From Hybos culiciformis (Eukaryota > Arthropoda > Insecta > Diptera > Hybotidae), in assembly GCA_964007475.1 (NCBI GenBank), contig OZ023275.1, positions 31,873,619 to 31,937,618 on the forward strand: DNA of 64,000 bases, in the 5' to 3' direction. Positions 34,760-47,454 of this stretch are shown in pieces. A program made the position numbers and the translations under genes. Numbering within the stretch: the first letter of the stretch is position 1; the number at the start of each line of letters is the position of its first letter. The notes below the pieces were generated by a model. It had not been told where the DNA came from. It ran no database searches and saw nothing but the letters and a program-made list of their open reading frames with translations.

Positions 34760-36160
34760 ATGAAGTTATATTTAATTATTTGTGTGTTGCTACTATTGAC
34801 TACTGCAGAAATTGATTCAGGTAAATTTTAATTACTTACTTCTTAGATGCAATAGCAAAAAACAATATAAATTGAATTATTATTTTTAAACATTTTTTTT
34901 TTATTACTTTTTAATTATTTATTTTCAGTTGAACTACGGAAAGACGTCAATAATCCCAAGCCAGATATTCAAAAAAGTGATACTATCGAAAATTCTGAAC
35001 CTCTGAGAAATGAACATTTTAAACAAAAATTTCCGGATGATTTTTTGGAAGAGCCTCGTAGCCTGGAGTATTTGGAGAATTTTATGAGAGTATTTAATAA
35101 AACACCAACAACAACTACACCAGAACCACCTACTTACATCACAACCACAACTACATCAGGACCAACAGGACCAACATCACCACCAACAATCATAACCACA
35201 ACAACAACAGAGGGTCCTACTGGAGGAACAACTTCACCTGGAGGAACAACTTCACCTGATGGACCGACGGGACCAACAGGACCAACGGTAACTAACGGAC
35301 CCACAGGACCTACCGGACCTACCGGAGGAACTACAACTGGAAACAATCCAACCGGACCAACCAATACACAACCAACTAATACTCAACCAACAGGGCAACA
35401 ATTCGACGAAATAGATCAAGAAGATTTTGATTTAGAAGAGATTAATAATGGTGAAGGTGCGTTTGATTGGAATGGTTATCTTGTTGTGCCGTACAGTAAC
35501 AATTTTCGTGATAATGATTTTTTCCGTCATTCTTATTATTCTGATTTAGAAGATATGATTAAAAATAATACCAGGAAAAATCAACAGAAACCATTCGAAT
35601 CAAAATTTGTAGTTTTAAGAAACGAAGGACTGAAAAAAAAGCATAGAAATTCTTTTTACAATGAACGAAAATCGGATAAAAATGGTAGAAAAAAATTAAA
35701 ATTGAATACAAAATCAAAATATTACAATGAAAATTCTGAAATTCAAAAGCTGCAAAAACAACTAAGAAAAATGAAAAATTTGTTAAGACGAAAAATGAAA
35801 AATCAAAAACAAGACAATAATATCGAAAATGAAGGAGACACACGAAACTATAAAAATAATTATGAGAAAAAAATTTTACGAGCCAGAATAGTTCAAAAAT
35901 TACAAAAAAATATGAATCGACGAAAAAAACTTGCGGGTTTGGCTGAAAAGCGTCGAAAGAAAGAAATTAATCAGATCAAGAAAAGTATAAAAAGAGTTGA
36001 AAACAGTATTCAACAATTAAGAAAAAGATCTCGCCAACAAAGTAGAGGAAAACTGGGTAAAAAAAGGCAAATTAAAGGAAAAAGACGTCGTAATTTAGCG
36101 GTAAAAAGGCGCAAAAATGTCAATAATAAATTAAAAAGAAAGCATAAACCGACAAACTGA
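34760..36160 (+). CDS. Secreted Thr-rich/Gly-Pro-Thr repeat protein with basic tail, uncharacterised
   Basis: Two exons: 34760-34820 and 34929-36160. A phase-1 intron of 108 bp lies between them (TCAG|GTAAAT ... TTTTCAG|TT), giving 430 residues. I chose the second in-frame ATG (MKLYLIICVLLLLTTA) for its better context and typical signal peptide. The ATG at 34751 would add MFN. Residues 21-78 are a mixed charged region. Residues 79-178 are Thr runs and Gly-Pro-Thr triplets, alternating with TTSPGG-like units; these are prime sites for mucin-type O-glycosylation, not hydroxylated collagen. Residues 179-230 are acidic and aromatic (QEDFDLEEINN, FRHSYYSDLEDM). The last 200 residues are Lys/Arg-rich and probably helical, ending KRKHKPTN. 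N-glycosylation sequons NKT and NNT occur. An insect glue, silk or mucin-like secretion is plausible. The antisense Val-Gly-Pro frame is a shadow. Confidence 0.88.
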
Positions 36161-36232
36161 AGGCTCCATTAAACTATTTGTACATTATAAGATTTTCACT
36201 AATTATTCTATTTTAATATTGAAAATATAAAT

Positions 36233-36238
36233 AATAAA
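36233..36238 (+). terminator. Poly(A) signal of the GPT-repeat gene
   Basis: AATAAA about 73 nt after the TGA stop, followed by a T-rich stretch. Confidence 0.55.
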
Positions 36239-38520
36239 TTTTTCGAAAGTTATTCTTTTTTCTTCTATATTTAGGACCATTAGTTTAGGAAGTTTTATTA
36301 AATTTCTTAAAGATAATAATTGATGATATAATTATAGAAGTCAAAATTTACGATGTGTTGTGAAGCAACTTTAATTCATTTCATGATTCTGTTCTTTCTT
36401 TGACCAACAAAAGCTACTTAAAATAAAAGTAGGAACACATACAAAAAAGATGTGACAGAAGAATTTTTTACCATTGAGGGCTCTATATTTGCAAAAAATC
36501 ATATATTCTGGTCCTCAAATTTTCCAAAATTTAGATTTATTTTAATTTTAATAAAAAAGAATATTTCAAAAGGATACACGCGGTAATATTATGATTTAAT
36601 TTCCGAAATATATTATTTTTCTCTTGAAATAAATTTAAAATTTTGTTTTTAGAATTTTACCAAAAACGGATTAGAATGAAAGAAAAAAAAATTGTTATTA
36701 TTAAATCCCGCACACCTTTTATTCTATTTTTATATATAGTAAATTTTTCCATGTTGTAAAAAAAAACATATTCCATGTGGGGTCTTTCCCTAGCAAATAA
36801 ATTTTCGTTTTTCTCTATAAATAACATTAAATTGTTGAAACTAAAGTATGTTTTGTTTACGTTTTAATAAAGCCCCAAACAATCATTGAAATTAAAATCA
36901 AATTCAGTTGAAATTTCAACATAACTTAGCAAATGCATTTGAGTAGAGTTTAAAATTTATTTTTAGTTTCATATTTTAACATTCATTTAGAAAAAAAAAA
37001 CAATCAACCTTTAAAATTTCGTATCAATTGGGCTCGAATAAAATTGATAATTTTTTTTTGAAACAGAATTTTAATTTTCTACAAATCTTTCACAAATTTT
37101 GTTTTCCATAACAAGAACAATGTATTTCAAATAATTTTTTTTAAGGGTTTTATATATAATTTGTCCTGACATTATGATTAAATATAGATACTGACTTATG
37201 TAAATTTAGTAAATAAAATCAATCATTAAAGAGACTTTATTTTACCTTTACAGTTTAAGAAACTACGTCTAAACTCTCAATAAAAAATTATACTTAAACA
37301 TCATAAGTGTGGAAAATTTTTGATATCAATACTAATCCTTTAAAAAAAAAAAAATTATTATAAACATAAACATAATGTCATGAAGATTCCTTCAAGAAAA
37401 AATGATAATAGAAAGGTTTTTTTTTTCATTATATTTCCTTAGAAAATGCATATATTTGGAAAAATGATGTATCGTAATCAAATTCTAAACAAAAAAAAAA
37501 CCTTCATCAATTGAAAGGGGATTGTAGTCGAAGTTCAAAGAACTCTTAACTCTGTTGTTCAATGCTATTATGTGCAACAAAAATCATATATACATAAAGT
37601 AAAAATTAAATTTTCTGCATTTCGATGATAAAATTTTCAGCTATCTCAGCTTCTAAATGAGCCGAATATTATATTTAATATTTAAAACTTTTAAAAAAAA
37701 TTGTTAAGCTACGATACTATGAGACATTTAATTGATTTCGTGGCCAAACTTTATTTGGACAGTGTTATATTTTATTTTATAGATACAGAATAAACAAGAA
37801 TTTTCCACATCAGATTTTAGAGAAGCATTGACAAGGAAACTAACTAGGAAAAAAAAAAAACTTTCACGCAAGTGGAAAGCAATGTTCCGTTTACTTATTA
37901 TTAAAATTTTTACAAATTTTCATCTTTCGCTTTTTTACTTATTCAAGAAAAGCAATTTTTAACTACATGCAGTGATGAAAAAACTTTTTCACTTAAACTT
38001 TTTCTTTTACGGACAAAAAATTAGATTTTATAAATATATTTTTTTTTACCGCATAGAAAAAAGAATTAAATTGTTATCTATATATCTCTACTAGAATATG
38101 CAATTCGTTGTCGGCAGCACATCAGTTGTTCATATGGTGTAGTTCTTGATTTCTGAGAATATATAATGTTCATGGTTTTATAAACAAAGCCAAATGTACT
38201 GGATTATAATTTAGAATTTTTGATTATAGAATTTCATTGAAATTATTATTAAAATTTTAATAATTTCAATTTAGCAGGAACTATAATCATAGTTCATAAA
38301 TTAAATTTTTTTTAATCTGCTAAAATAATTATAAGAATATATATGTAAACCAAGCAGAAAATGAATAAATCTAATTTGATGAGCTCACATCGTATACTGA
38401 TGATGAATTTAAATTTTCGTTTGCGTAAGAAAAATTATTGTTTAGTTAAAGACATTAGCAATTCAACTCAATAATTATACAGTTCAACGAATTCATTTCA
38501 TCAGAAGTCATAGTATAGTG

Positions 38521-38596
38521 ACTATCAGAATTATTGTTTCATACTAGACTATCAGATTTACTGTTTCATACTAGACTATCAGAATTACTGTTTCGC
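38521..38596 (+). repeat. 27-bp tandem repeat, 2.8 copies
   Basis: Unit ACTATCAGAATTACTGTTTC plus ATACTAG. Copies differ at two or three positions. The third copy breaks off into GCGATATT. Confidence 0.85.
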
Positions 38597-41355
38597 GATA
38601 TTAGAGTAAAAATTTTACAATTAAATAGGAAAATTGTTACCAAAAAAAAACTAAATTAATTAAGTATGTCAAAATAATTCAGGCACATTTTTAGCTTCCG
38701 TCTTTTGTTTGGAGTTAGAAAAAATTGCACAGAAAAAAAATTAACTTTGTGTGTGAACAATTTCTGGTATCCTTAACAACATTTTTTTTTGCACCATATA
38801 ATATAAAAATATATTATGTCTGTATATGTATATAATAATTCTAGAAGACGGAAAAAACAATTTTTTTTATTTAATTCTCTTTCTCTCGTTAAAGGCAATA
38901 TTTTTTATCTATATATGAAAACAAAAATAAAAAAGGACATTATAATAATAAAACAAACATTGCACACCCACACAACTAAAGAAAAAGTTACAAAGGAATT
39001 TTCAAATAACAAAAGTCAACATAAAACTTTATAAGTTTTTTTTTTTCATATATTTATTTTATATATATATGTATGTTTGTCGCAATTATCTTACAAATTT
39101 TTTATTTTTTTTAACTTTTTTTTTTGTTTTTATTTCTTCACTTGCATTAGCATTATTATGTCCACATTTCTATTATCCTTTTTTTTTTTTTTTGCTTTTT
39201 TTTGTAAGCATTTATGAAAACATAATAATTTCATAAATTTGTTAAAGGAAAAGAGAGTGTATATTCTTAGAAATGTGACAAAAATTTTTATTATAAAACT
39301 TAGGACAAAAATTATATGTATAAAAATTTCCATTCAAATTAAACACAAGAAAAGGAAAAACCATTAATAAAAGAAGTGTAATATTGTGATATAGAAATTT
39401 TATCACGACGACAGTTTTTCACTTGATTGTTTGTTGAAAAAAATGATAATGCTTAAATCGTATCACGATCACAAGAATAAATTTGTTTTCATATCCTCGA
39501 ATTTCCATGATTTACTTTAAAAAAAATTCAGGTCAGAGCTTATGTCAATAATTATTCGCATGAACTACTTACTACAGGCAGATATAGTGTAAATTCCAGG
39601 TTTGTGGATATGTTTTACTAGAATTTGTTTTTCTCTAACATCTTTAAGCTAAATACATTTGTGAGATTGACATTTAAGTATTTTTCATAAATTTTAGTTT
39701 GAAACTGCGTACTTGAGTGTTTCAACATTAGAAAATTGAAGTTTTCACTTCAAAAGTATAAAAAAAATTTAATTATAATTTTTTTTTTTAATATGTTTTA
39801 TTTATCAAGAAAACCTTTAAAATAACCATCAACTATCTCTCGTCTTCTTCTTCTTATTGAGTCGAAAAAAAAAATAAAATAAATTTGTCACAAAAAACTA
39901 TTCCTTATGTACACATACATATAATATTATTATGTATTATATTTAATAGTCATATATAAAAACACTTTTTTTCTTTTCGTTATCATATCTAGGTACCTAA
40001 TCTACGTATCATATTATGAAGTGAATTTTACCAGTAATTTAATAACCCTTCAGGGATTAAACATTATCATAAACATATCTTTTAACTTACACATAATTAC
40101 TTTTATGTGTAGTATCAGCAAATTTATATATATATATTTTTATATATATAAAAAAAAAAATACTGTTGTAAGAAGACTATGAAGTTTAGTTGGGACATGA
40201 GAAAATTGTACCAAAAAATTACAAAAAAAAAAAATGGGCAAAAAAAAAAATCCTTTTTTATTTATTTTTTTATAAAATATATAGACAGGATTTTCTCATT
40301 TTCCTTATTTTCTTAAATTATTATTTTTCTTTTGTCAAAGTAAATTACCATTATGACATCATTTTTAGGAAAATATAATTTTCTTTTAGGTATATACAAC
40401 ATAATATTTTTCAATGTTGCACCAAAAAAAAAAGAAGAAAAATCGAATATTAGATAACACAACAGAGTCTGTAGAACAAATTCCCAAGATATATATATAT
40501 ATATATACATATATAAGAAATTAAAACAAAATTTTCATTAGGTATTAAATACATTAAATTAGCCATTATTTTTTCATGATAATTAATTAGTATAATAAAA
40601 TAAATTTGGTTCGCTTTCATGATTAGCGTTATCATTATAGTATCTATCAGAATATGTTTTGGATTATGTAATTTGTATGGTAACTTAGATGCAAATATGT
40701 TTATTTGCATTTAATATAAAGAAAAAATTCATATAGTTAAACCTCACTTATTACCTACCTTAAATTTTTCTAAAAAAAAAAAAATATGAAAAGTTAATAA
40801 ACAAAAAACAATAATTCCCAACGTACACACATACATTGTTTTCTCCATATAGAAATAGGAAGAAATAAACATAAAAGAAAATTATAACTTTTTGAAAGAT
40901 AAAATTTCAAAAAAATACAAAAAAAGCACTTAATGAAAGAGATCAAGAAATAAAATTATATCCTTAAAAATAAATTTCAAAATGCGACAGATTCATTTTA
41001 TTTTCACTTCATTTTCGTTTACGATTGCAGATCATTAATTTTTCTTTTTTTTTTTACAAAATTTGTGGCTAATTTAAAAAATTTTACACAATTAATGAAA
41101 ATAAAGCTACAATTAATATTATGTTTGATATTTTTATGGTATAAAAAATTAAATTAAGTTTTCAAAAAAAAAACCTATTTATTATTTAGCTAAAAATATT
41201 TCGGTCTCGAATAGAATCCATGGATTGAAGCGTCTTCAAAGGATTCCTTAAAAATAGTATGGATTATAAAATTAAATTATTAAATCAAACTAATTATGAA
41301 AAATGTATCCTCTTTAGCATATCGTCTTTCTCAAAACATGAAGAACTTTGATAGC

Positions 41356-41406
41356 GGTATAATATCCGCCTACTGTATAATATCCGCCCTCAGGATAATT
41401 CCTGCC
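41356..41406 (+). repeat. 18-19-bp minisatellite
   Basis: Three copies of GTATAATATCCGCC with short spacers, the last diverged to GATAATTCCTGCC. GCGG at the left makes an imperfect palindrome with the first CCGC. Confidence 0.7.
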
Positions 41407-44400
41407 CACAAAACTACAAAACAATAAATATTTTGGTTTTTGGCAGAACAACAGCAATATACCTTAAAATAATAATTTTATTCTCACCAGTAGTTACAGC
41501 ATATCATACAAATATGTAGTATACTGTGTACATAGGACGTGTATATAGCATATGCATGGAAGCATATACATGTTTGTATACATCTCCTTGACAAATTAAT
41601 GTTTGCGAAGCTTAAAAAATTTTTTTATTTTTTTATTACATTAAAAAAAATATGCAAATTATATAAAAAAAAATTTAAATTAATTTTAAAAGAGATAACA
41701 TCGTATGAATGTTAAAAAAAAATTTCCTTAAATTAATAATATCATAATAAAAATATTTTCGTTAAATATTTGAATATGGTCTGTGCAAAAATTATGCCAG
41801 CCCATTTTTGGAATCTTTGAAATGAATAATAATTAATAATTACCTTGCGTTTTGTTACTAAGTTTTGGAACTTAGAAAGAAAGATTACGTACGGCGCTGT
41901 ATTAAGCACAGGCCAACAAAAGTGACATTCCGAATAATCTTTAAGACCCAGATGGCATTATTATTGTGAGACAATTTGAGTGTCACAATTTTACTCAAAA
42001 CATGATACATGTGATACAATACCAACACTGTACAAATTAGGCAGTTAAACCCTTTTATTTTAATATACTCCCCTAGGAAATTTTCTCCATGAAGTATATG
42101 TATAACTTTATTCGTGAAAATTTTCACAAAAAAAATCACATAACAAAATAAATAAATATGTGAGATTTTTATTATTTTTTTTTTATCTGCAAAGATCAAA
42201 ACTCCCTTATCATTTCCGACATATTTCTTCTCCTTTTTTTATTTTTTTTCATTGTATTAAAATAATACATATCATATTCTTTCAACTCGAAAATGTCTAG
42301 CCAGACAATTTTCAAGGATCCACTTTACACGATAGGTTATGTGCTTTTTGTTAGGTATTTTCTATATGAATTGGCAGCATAATATGTTATTTTATAATAA
42401 TTGAATATATTTTTGTAATAAAAAACAAAATTTCGCATCTACATAAATGGAAACAGAGATGAAGAGAATTTTATCTAAAGGCAATAAAAAAAAAATTCAT
42501 CAGAAACTTGAGTTTATAAAAAAAATATATAGATATTCATAAAGGATTTAACATCGAAAACAAAAAAATCTGGTTTAAGTAATCTTTCAATATAATTAAT
42601 ATTTTCAATTATTTTTATAGTCTTGGCTGCGTATTAAAACCGCATAAAAACTAAAACTTCCTATACAAGAAAAACGTAGACTCTTCTGAACTATTGCTAA
42701 CATTTCAGATAATATGTCGAATAGTCGGAAACGGTTGATGCAAAATTGTTCTCCACAATTAATCTGTTTAGTATTTCGCGCCAATAGATTATCTGTGCCG
42801 AAGATCTAAAATAAACTTTTACTTTAAATTTTAAAATTAATATACGCAGAAGAAAGCATTTAAAATTCATATCATATCCGCCGGCTTGAATTCTTAATTA
42901 TATATCGATTAAAAAGTACAACGCAAAAGATTATTGTATATGATTTTTATTTTATTTTTTTTAATATTGATTGATAGCGGAATAATCCGTCAATGATTAA
43001 TGCAATTTATGTTTCATGTCAATTTAATAATAAAATTGATAAGAAAAATTTACATTTATAATGTTCTACTTATTTTTCTTAAGTAAGAGCAAAAAAAAAA
43101 AAAAATTAAATGCGCAGAAATTTCCAAAGAAAATCTGGAAAAAGATATTGAGAAGTTGAAATGGAATACACATTCGTACTTAAGATATGTATATTATGTG
43201 TGAAATTCAATAGAAAAACTTCCAAATTTTTTTTTAATTTAAAATTTTCTTGTTTGCCTTTAACAACCGACACTTTTAATTCTTTTAATTACTTCTAATA
43301 ATCTACAAAATATTTGTATTGAGAAATAAATAGTTCAAATAATTAAACAAATACAATAATTTTTTTGTTTCGTGTTTTTAATAGAACTAGTCAATTAAAA
43401 TGAAACTAGTTTATTAGGACAAGTTTATTATAATCCAGACAATAAATTTTTATTTTTAATTTAGAATTTAATCCCTGAAGATATTAATAATATAATCGCT
43501 TAGTTTTTTTTTTTTTAATGAACCAATTATAAAGTTTTTTTTAATGAAATAATTATAGTTAGATCGTAGAACATAGAAATAAAGTAAAGTTCAAACTATA
43601 ATTAAAATGGTCTAACTCTAAATAGTTTAATTTTTATATTAAATGTAATGAAAAAATTATTTCGTCATCTTTTTCAATAAATTAATAACAAAAAAAAAAA
43701 ATTAATGAAATAAATCAAAAATGTCTTTATAATATTTCTAATACCTACTTATAATAAAGGTCATTCTAAATAATTATTCTGAAAATCAAAAAATACGTAA
43801 TTAACCTCATACCTTTGTTTTAAATTTTTTAATTTTTTCATACACACAAGAAACTCAGTTTATTTGGCCTCGAATTCATTTTGTTTGCAATCCCATAAAA
43901 TTTTTACGCATGTAGTTGAAATGTCAGATTTAAATCAGAGAGCAGTCATATGAAGTTCTTCAACCCCCATGGAAATGCCTTTTTAATTGATTTTTTCATA
44001 ATTTATTTTTAAAAAAATAAAGTTTTTTCAGCTTTTAAGGCCTTGTTAATAAATACAAAATGTCAAGTGTTTAATATTATATTTACTCTCATAATATTTA
44101 TATCAATCGACAAAAAAAAAAATAGAATTATAAAGAATTAATTATTGATGTTGTATATTTGTTTACACTTATTAACATTTAATACAAAAAAAAAATATTT
44201 ATTGTTTTTCTGTCAAATAAGATTTACATGTGTGAATAAGTCTATTATATGATAATGATATATAAAATCCTTAAATAAATATGTAATAAAATAAAAATAA
44301 TTTACATATTATGATGATGATAAAAGTTATATATTCCACCAAAATACTATTTTATTATTTTTTTATACTTATATTTAATTTTTTAAAAAATAATTCTTCG

Positions 44401-47204
44401 CAAAAATATTTGCCGTATAACTCCATGATATTATTATAGTAATTAAATTCAAAAAAAAAAATATACATAAATAAATAAAATAAAATAATAAAACGAAATG
44501 TCAATTTTATATAAAAATAATAGTTACGCCCCATAAACATAAAAATCATTAAATTTTATGCGAAAACAACAAGCTTTAATTAAATTTTCTTATTGCATTA
44601 ATATGAAGCTATATATATATAAAAGTCTATGATAAAAATAAATTAAAAAATAAAATATAAAATATGTATATTATTAAATTTTAGATATTTTAAAAGATTG
44701 AGAATATAAATTAGCATGAAAAAAAAATATGTTTTTTTATGTTTTTGTTACCATTCAATTAGTTTAAATTACTTTCTACGGAACATAATTTTCCTTATGC
44801 TGTCATAACAAAAAAAATTTTCATATGTTTTTTTAATTTCAAAATTTTGCATCATTATTATTTCAATTGTAATGTATCATGCTAGAAATTCTAGTGTTCA
44901 TGCGTTTTCACGTCTATTTTTACGCCAGACTTGATAACCCAAAACAATCATCACTATTTAAAATTATTTTCGATCAGCCCAATTTGAAATTTTAACTTAA
45001 TTTATATATACATAATAGTTTTATTTTTATAATTCTTATTTATATTCAAATTTGAAAGTGTCAGACGACATATTATTTTCTAAAATTTCTTGATATGACT
45101 AAAAAAAAAATTAGTTATATATAAAGTTTTAATTCTATTCCACATTAATTGTCTAACGTTATCCTATGTGCAATGCAAATAAAAATGATTAAAAAAATAA
45201 GAATAATAAAAAAAAAATATTTTTTAATAAATCAATTTTTTGGAACAGCTATACTAAAAGAGGAATTATTCCAACAAAATATTTAAAATTAACATTTTTT
45301 GTAACATGAACCCAGCTAAATTTAACTAGTATTGGATTAGTCCTGAATAATTTGATAATCTTATTTTTTATTTCATGACGTTATTCATCAATTAGAATAA
45401 AATTGGAAAATTTATTTCATATCCTAATAAAAAATATTTACATTCATACTTATGTGTATTTATTTTTAACAGACTCAACTATTATGTAAAATATATAAAT
45501 TAGTTCAAATTACGCACGTACTATATGTACATCTATCTAATGTGTATATCATATTCTAATTAAAAACAGTGTCCAGTTAGTGATCCTTCATACTAATTTT
45601 TGACAAATGAAGCAACTAGCGATGTCAGATTTTCCTAAAAAAAAATTTATAATAACATCAATGTACTGAAAAATTTACCATGTTGTATATTATATATATG
45701 ATAAAAGACCACGACTTAACTTATATAGAATTAAAATAGTTTCTAATCTCAAATGCATAGTTCTAGTACTAGGTATATATTTGTATCTTTTTTCATAGAA
45801 AAAAAAAATCGTACAAAATAAAATAAATAAATATAAACATTACTTTTTTTTTTTTTAAATTACTAAATTTTAGAAATTTATTCACATCGAAAATAAACTT
45901 TTTGTGCACTTAATTCTTTAGGGAAATTCGCTAAATATGTATATATGCAAAAAAAAAGAAAAAAAAACTTATTAAGAGCAAAGTCGAAATTTTAATAATT
46001 TTCTTAGAAAATACTAAAAAAACAAATTTTTTTTTATCTCTTTCAAAATACCAAAACGTTTCAATATATGAAATAAAATATATGTATTATAGTATAGTGG
46101 AAAAACTAAAGAAATTTATTTCCCCCAATAGAATAAAATAAAAAAGTCAAATTTACTCATCCATTCACAAAAAAAATTTAGTTTTTTCTTAATGCTTTAA
46201 AGTAGAGAAGCTGATTTGAATAACAAAGCCCATATGTGAAATGAAAACAAATAAAAACCAGCAGCAAAACATGGAAAAATATGACTCTAAATGAAAACTA
46301 ATTAAAAAATATAATAATAAAAAAAATAAAAAAAAAAAGTTTTTTTTTTAACACTCTTCTTAATTTGAATAAACGCATAAATTTTATATTTTATATTTAT
46401 ATATTCCATGATAGAAAATGATTTTTATTCTAATTTGAATAAATTCTAATTAAAATAATGCATATTATAAATATGATTTCAAACAATGTTCCCATTTCAT
46501 ATTTATGCTTGTTATTTTTATTTTTTTTTTGAGATTTTCAACATAAGAAAAGCTTTTAATAAACATTATGTCTTTGTTCTAATTAGAGTTTTAGAAAATA
46601 ATAAAAATTATGATTTAAAAAAAAAATGTCGAATTGATTTCCAAAAAAAAATTAAATATGTAATTAATAGGGAAATTTTCAAAAATTTCGAAAATTTTAA
46701 AAATTCAAGTTTATAGGTATGTCAAATAAATTGTTTAATTCGGATAACATTTGACAATTGAATAACTATTTTAGCATGTATATGTATATATTTATTTCAA
46801 ATTATCACTGTCGAATTTTTCCTAATTTATAATTTTATAATATTGAATGTGGTTTCAGTCAAAGGGTGGCATTCATCGTATAATAACAAACTAATATTTA
46901 ATAATCCTTCAAATAGAATTTTCAGTAAGGATTCGAAGCTTTTTCACACTTTTTATTCAACAATAATAAATTAGTAAAGTAATTAAAAATAATAAGAGGA
47001 AATTTTATTAAAATTTCCAATTTTTTTTATTTTTCAAATAAAAAAAAACATAAGGAATAAAAAACTCAATACCATGGAGACACCCTTTAGCAATTTTCCA
47101 ATATTAAGTATAAAGTTGGAAATTACAATTATATACTTTGTCTTTAAAACAGGATAAATTTTTAATTTAGAATAATGAAATACTTATAGTAGATACATGT
47201 TGTA

Positions 47205-47450
47205 TATCGCGATTTCCATAAAAAAAGTACTTTTTTTGTACACCGTACGTAATCCATATTTTGATAAGAAAACTTTTTTATTTTTTACCAGATTTCAAAA
47301 ATGTTAGTGTTTCTGCAAAGTAGAGGAAAATTAAGCCCAACCATAGTTTAAGTTTGTTCCGAATCTAGTAAAAATAAAAAAGTTTTCCTAACAAAATATA
47401 AATTACGTACGGGTTACAAACGGCTTACTTTTTTTGTGGAAATCGCGATA
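47205..47450. mobile_element. Foldback MITE with ~90-bp arms
   Basis: The left arm starts TATCGCGATTTCCATAAAAA and the right arm is its inverse with TATCGCGATTTCCACAAAAA. Similarity continues about 90 bp inward through GTACGTAAT and GAAAACTTTTTTATTTTT. TA borders both ends (47203-47204, 47451-47452). The loop of about 65 bp is not repetitive. No coding capacity. A mariner-type MITE is likely from the TA borders and long palindrome. Confidence 0.8.
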
Positions 47451-47454
47451 TATA

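Larger units (their letters stand above)
36245..47200. other. AT-rich gene desert, left part
   Basis: About 11 kb without a supportable gene. Notable contents are tandem repeats at 38521-38596 and 41356-41406. All open frames are short, Lys/Asn/Phe/Ile-rich and without splice or domain support. It may be intergenic or a long intron. Confidence 0.5.

Noticed and set aside
35134..35364. Minus-strand frame of Val-Gly-Pro repeats
   Set aside because: It is the exact antisense of the Gly-Pro-Thr coding repeat of the plus-strand gene and has no signals of its own.
41885..42199. 104-codon minus frame
   Set aside because: Longest frame of the gene desert, but it is hydrophobic low-complexity, with no recognisable domain, promoter or splice support.
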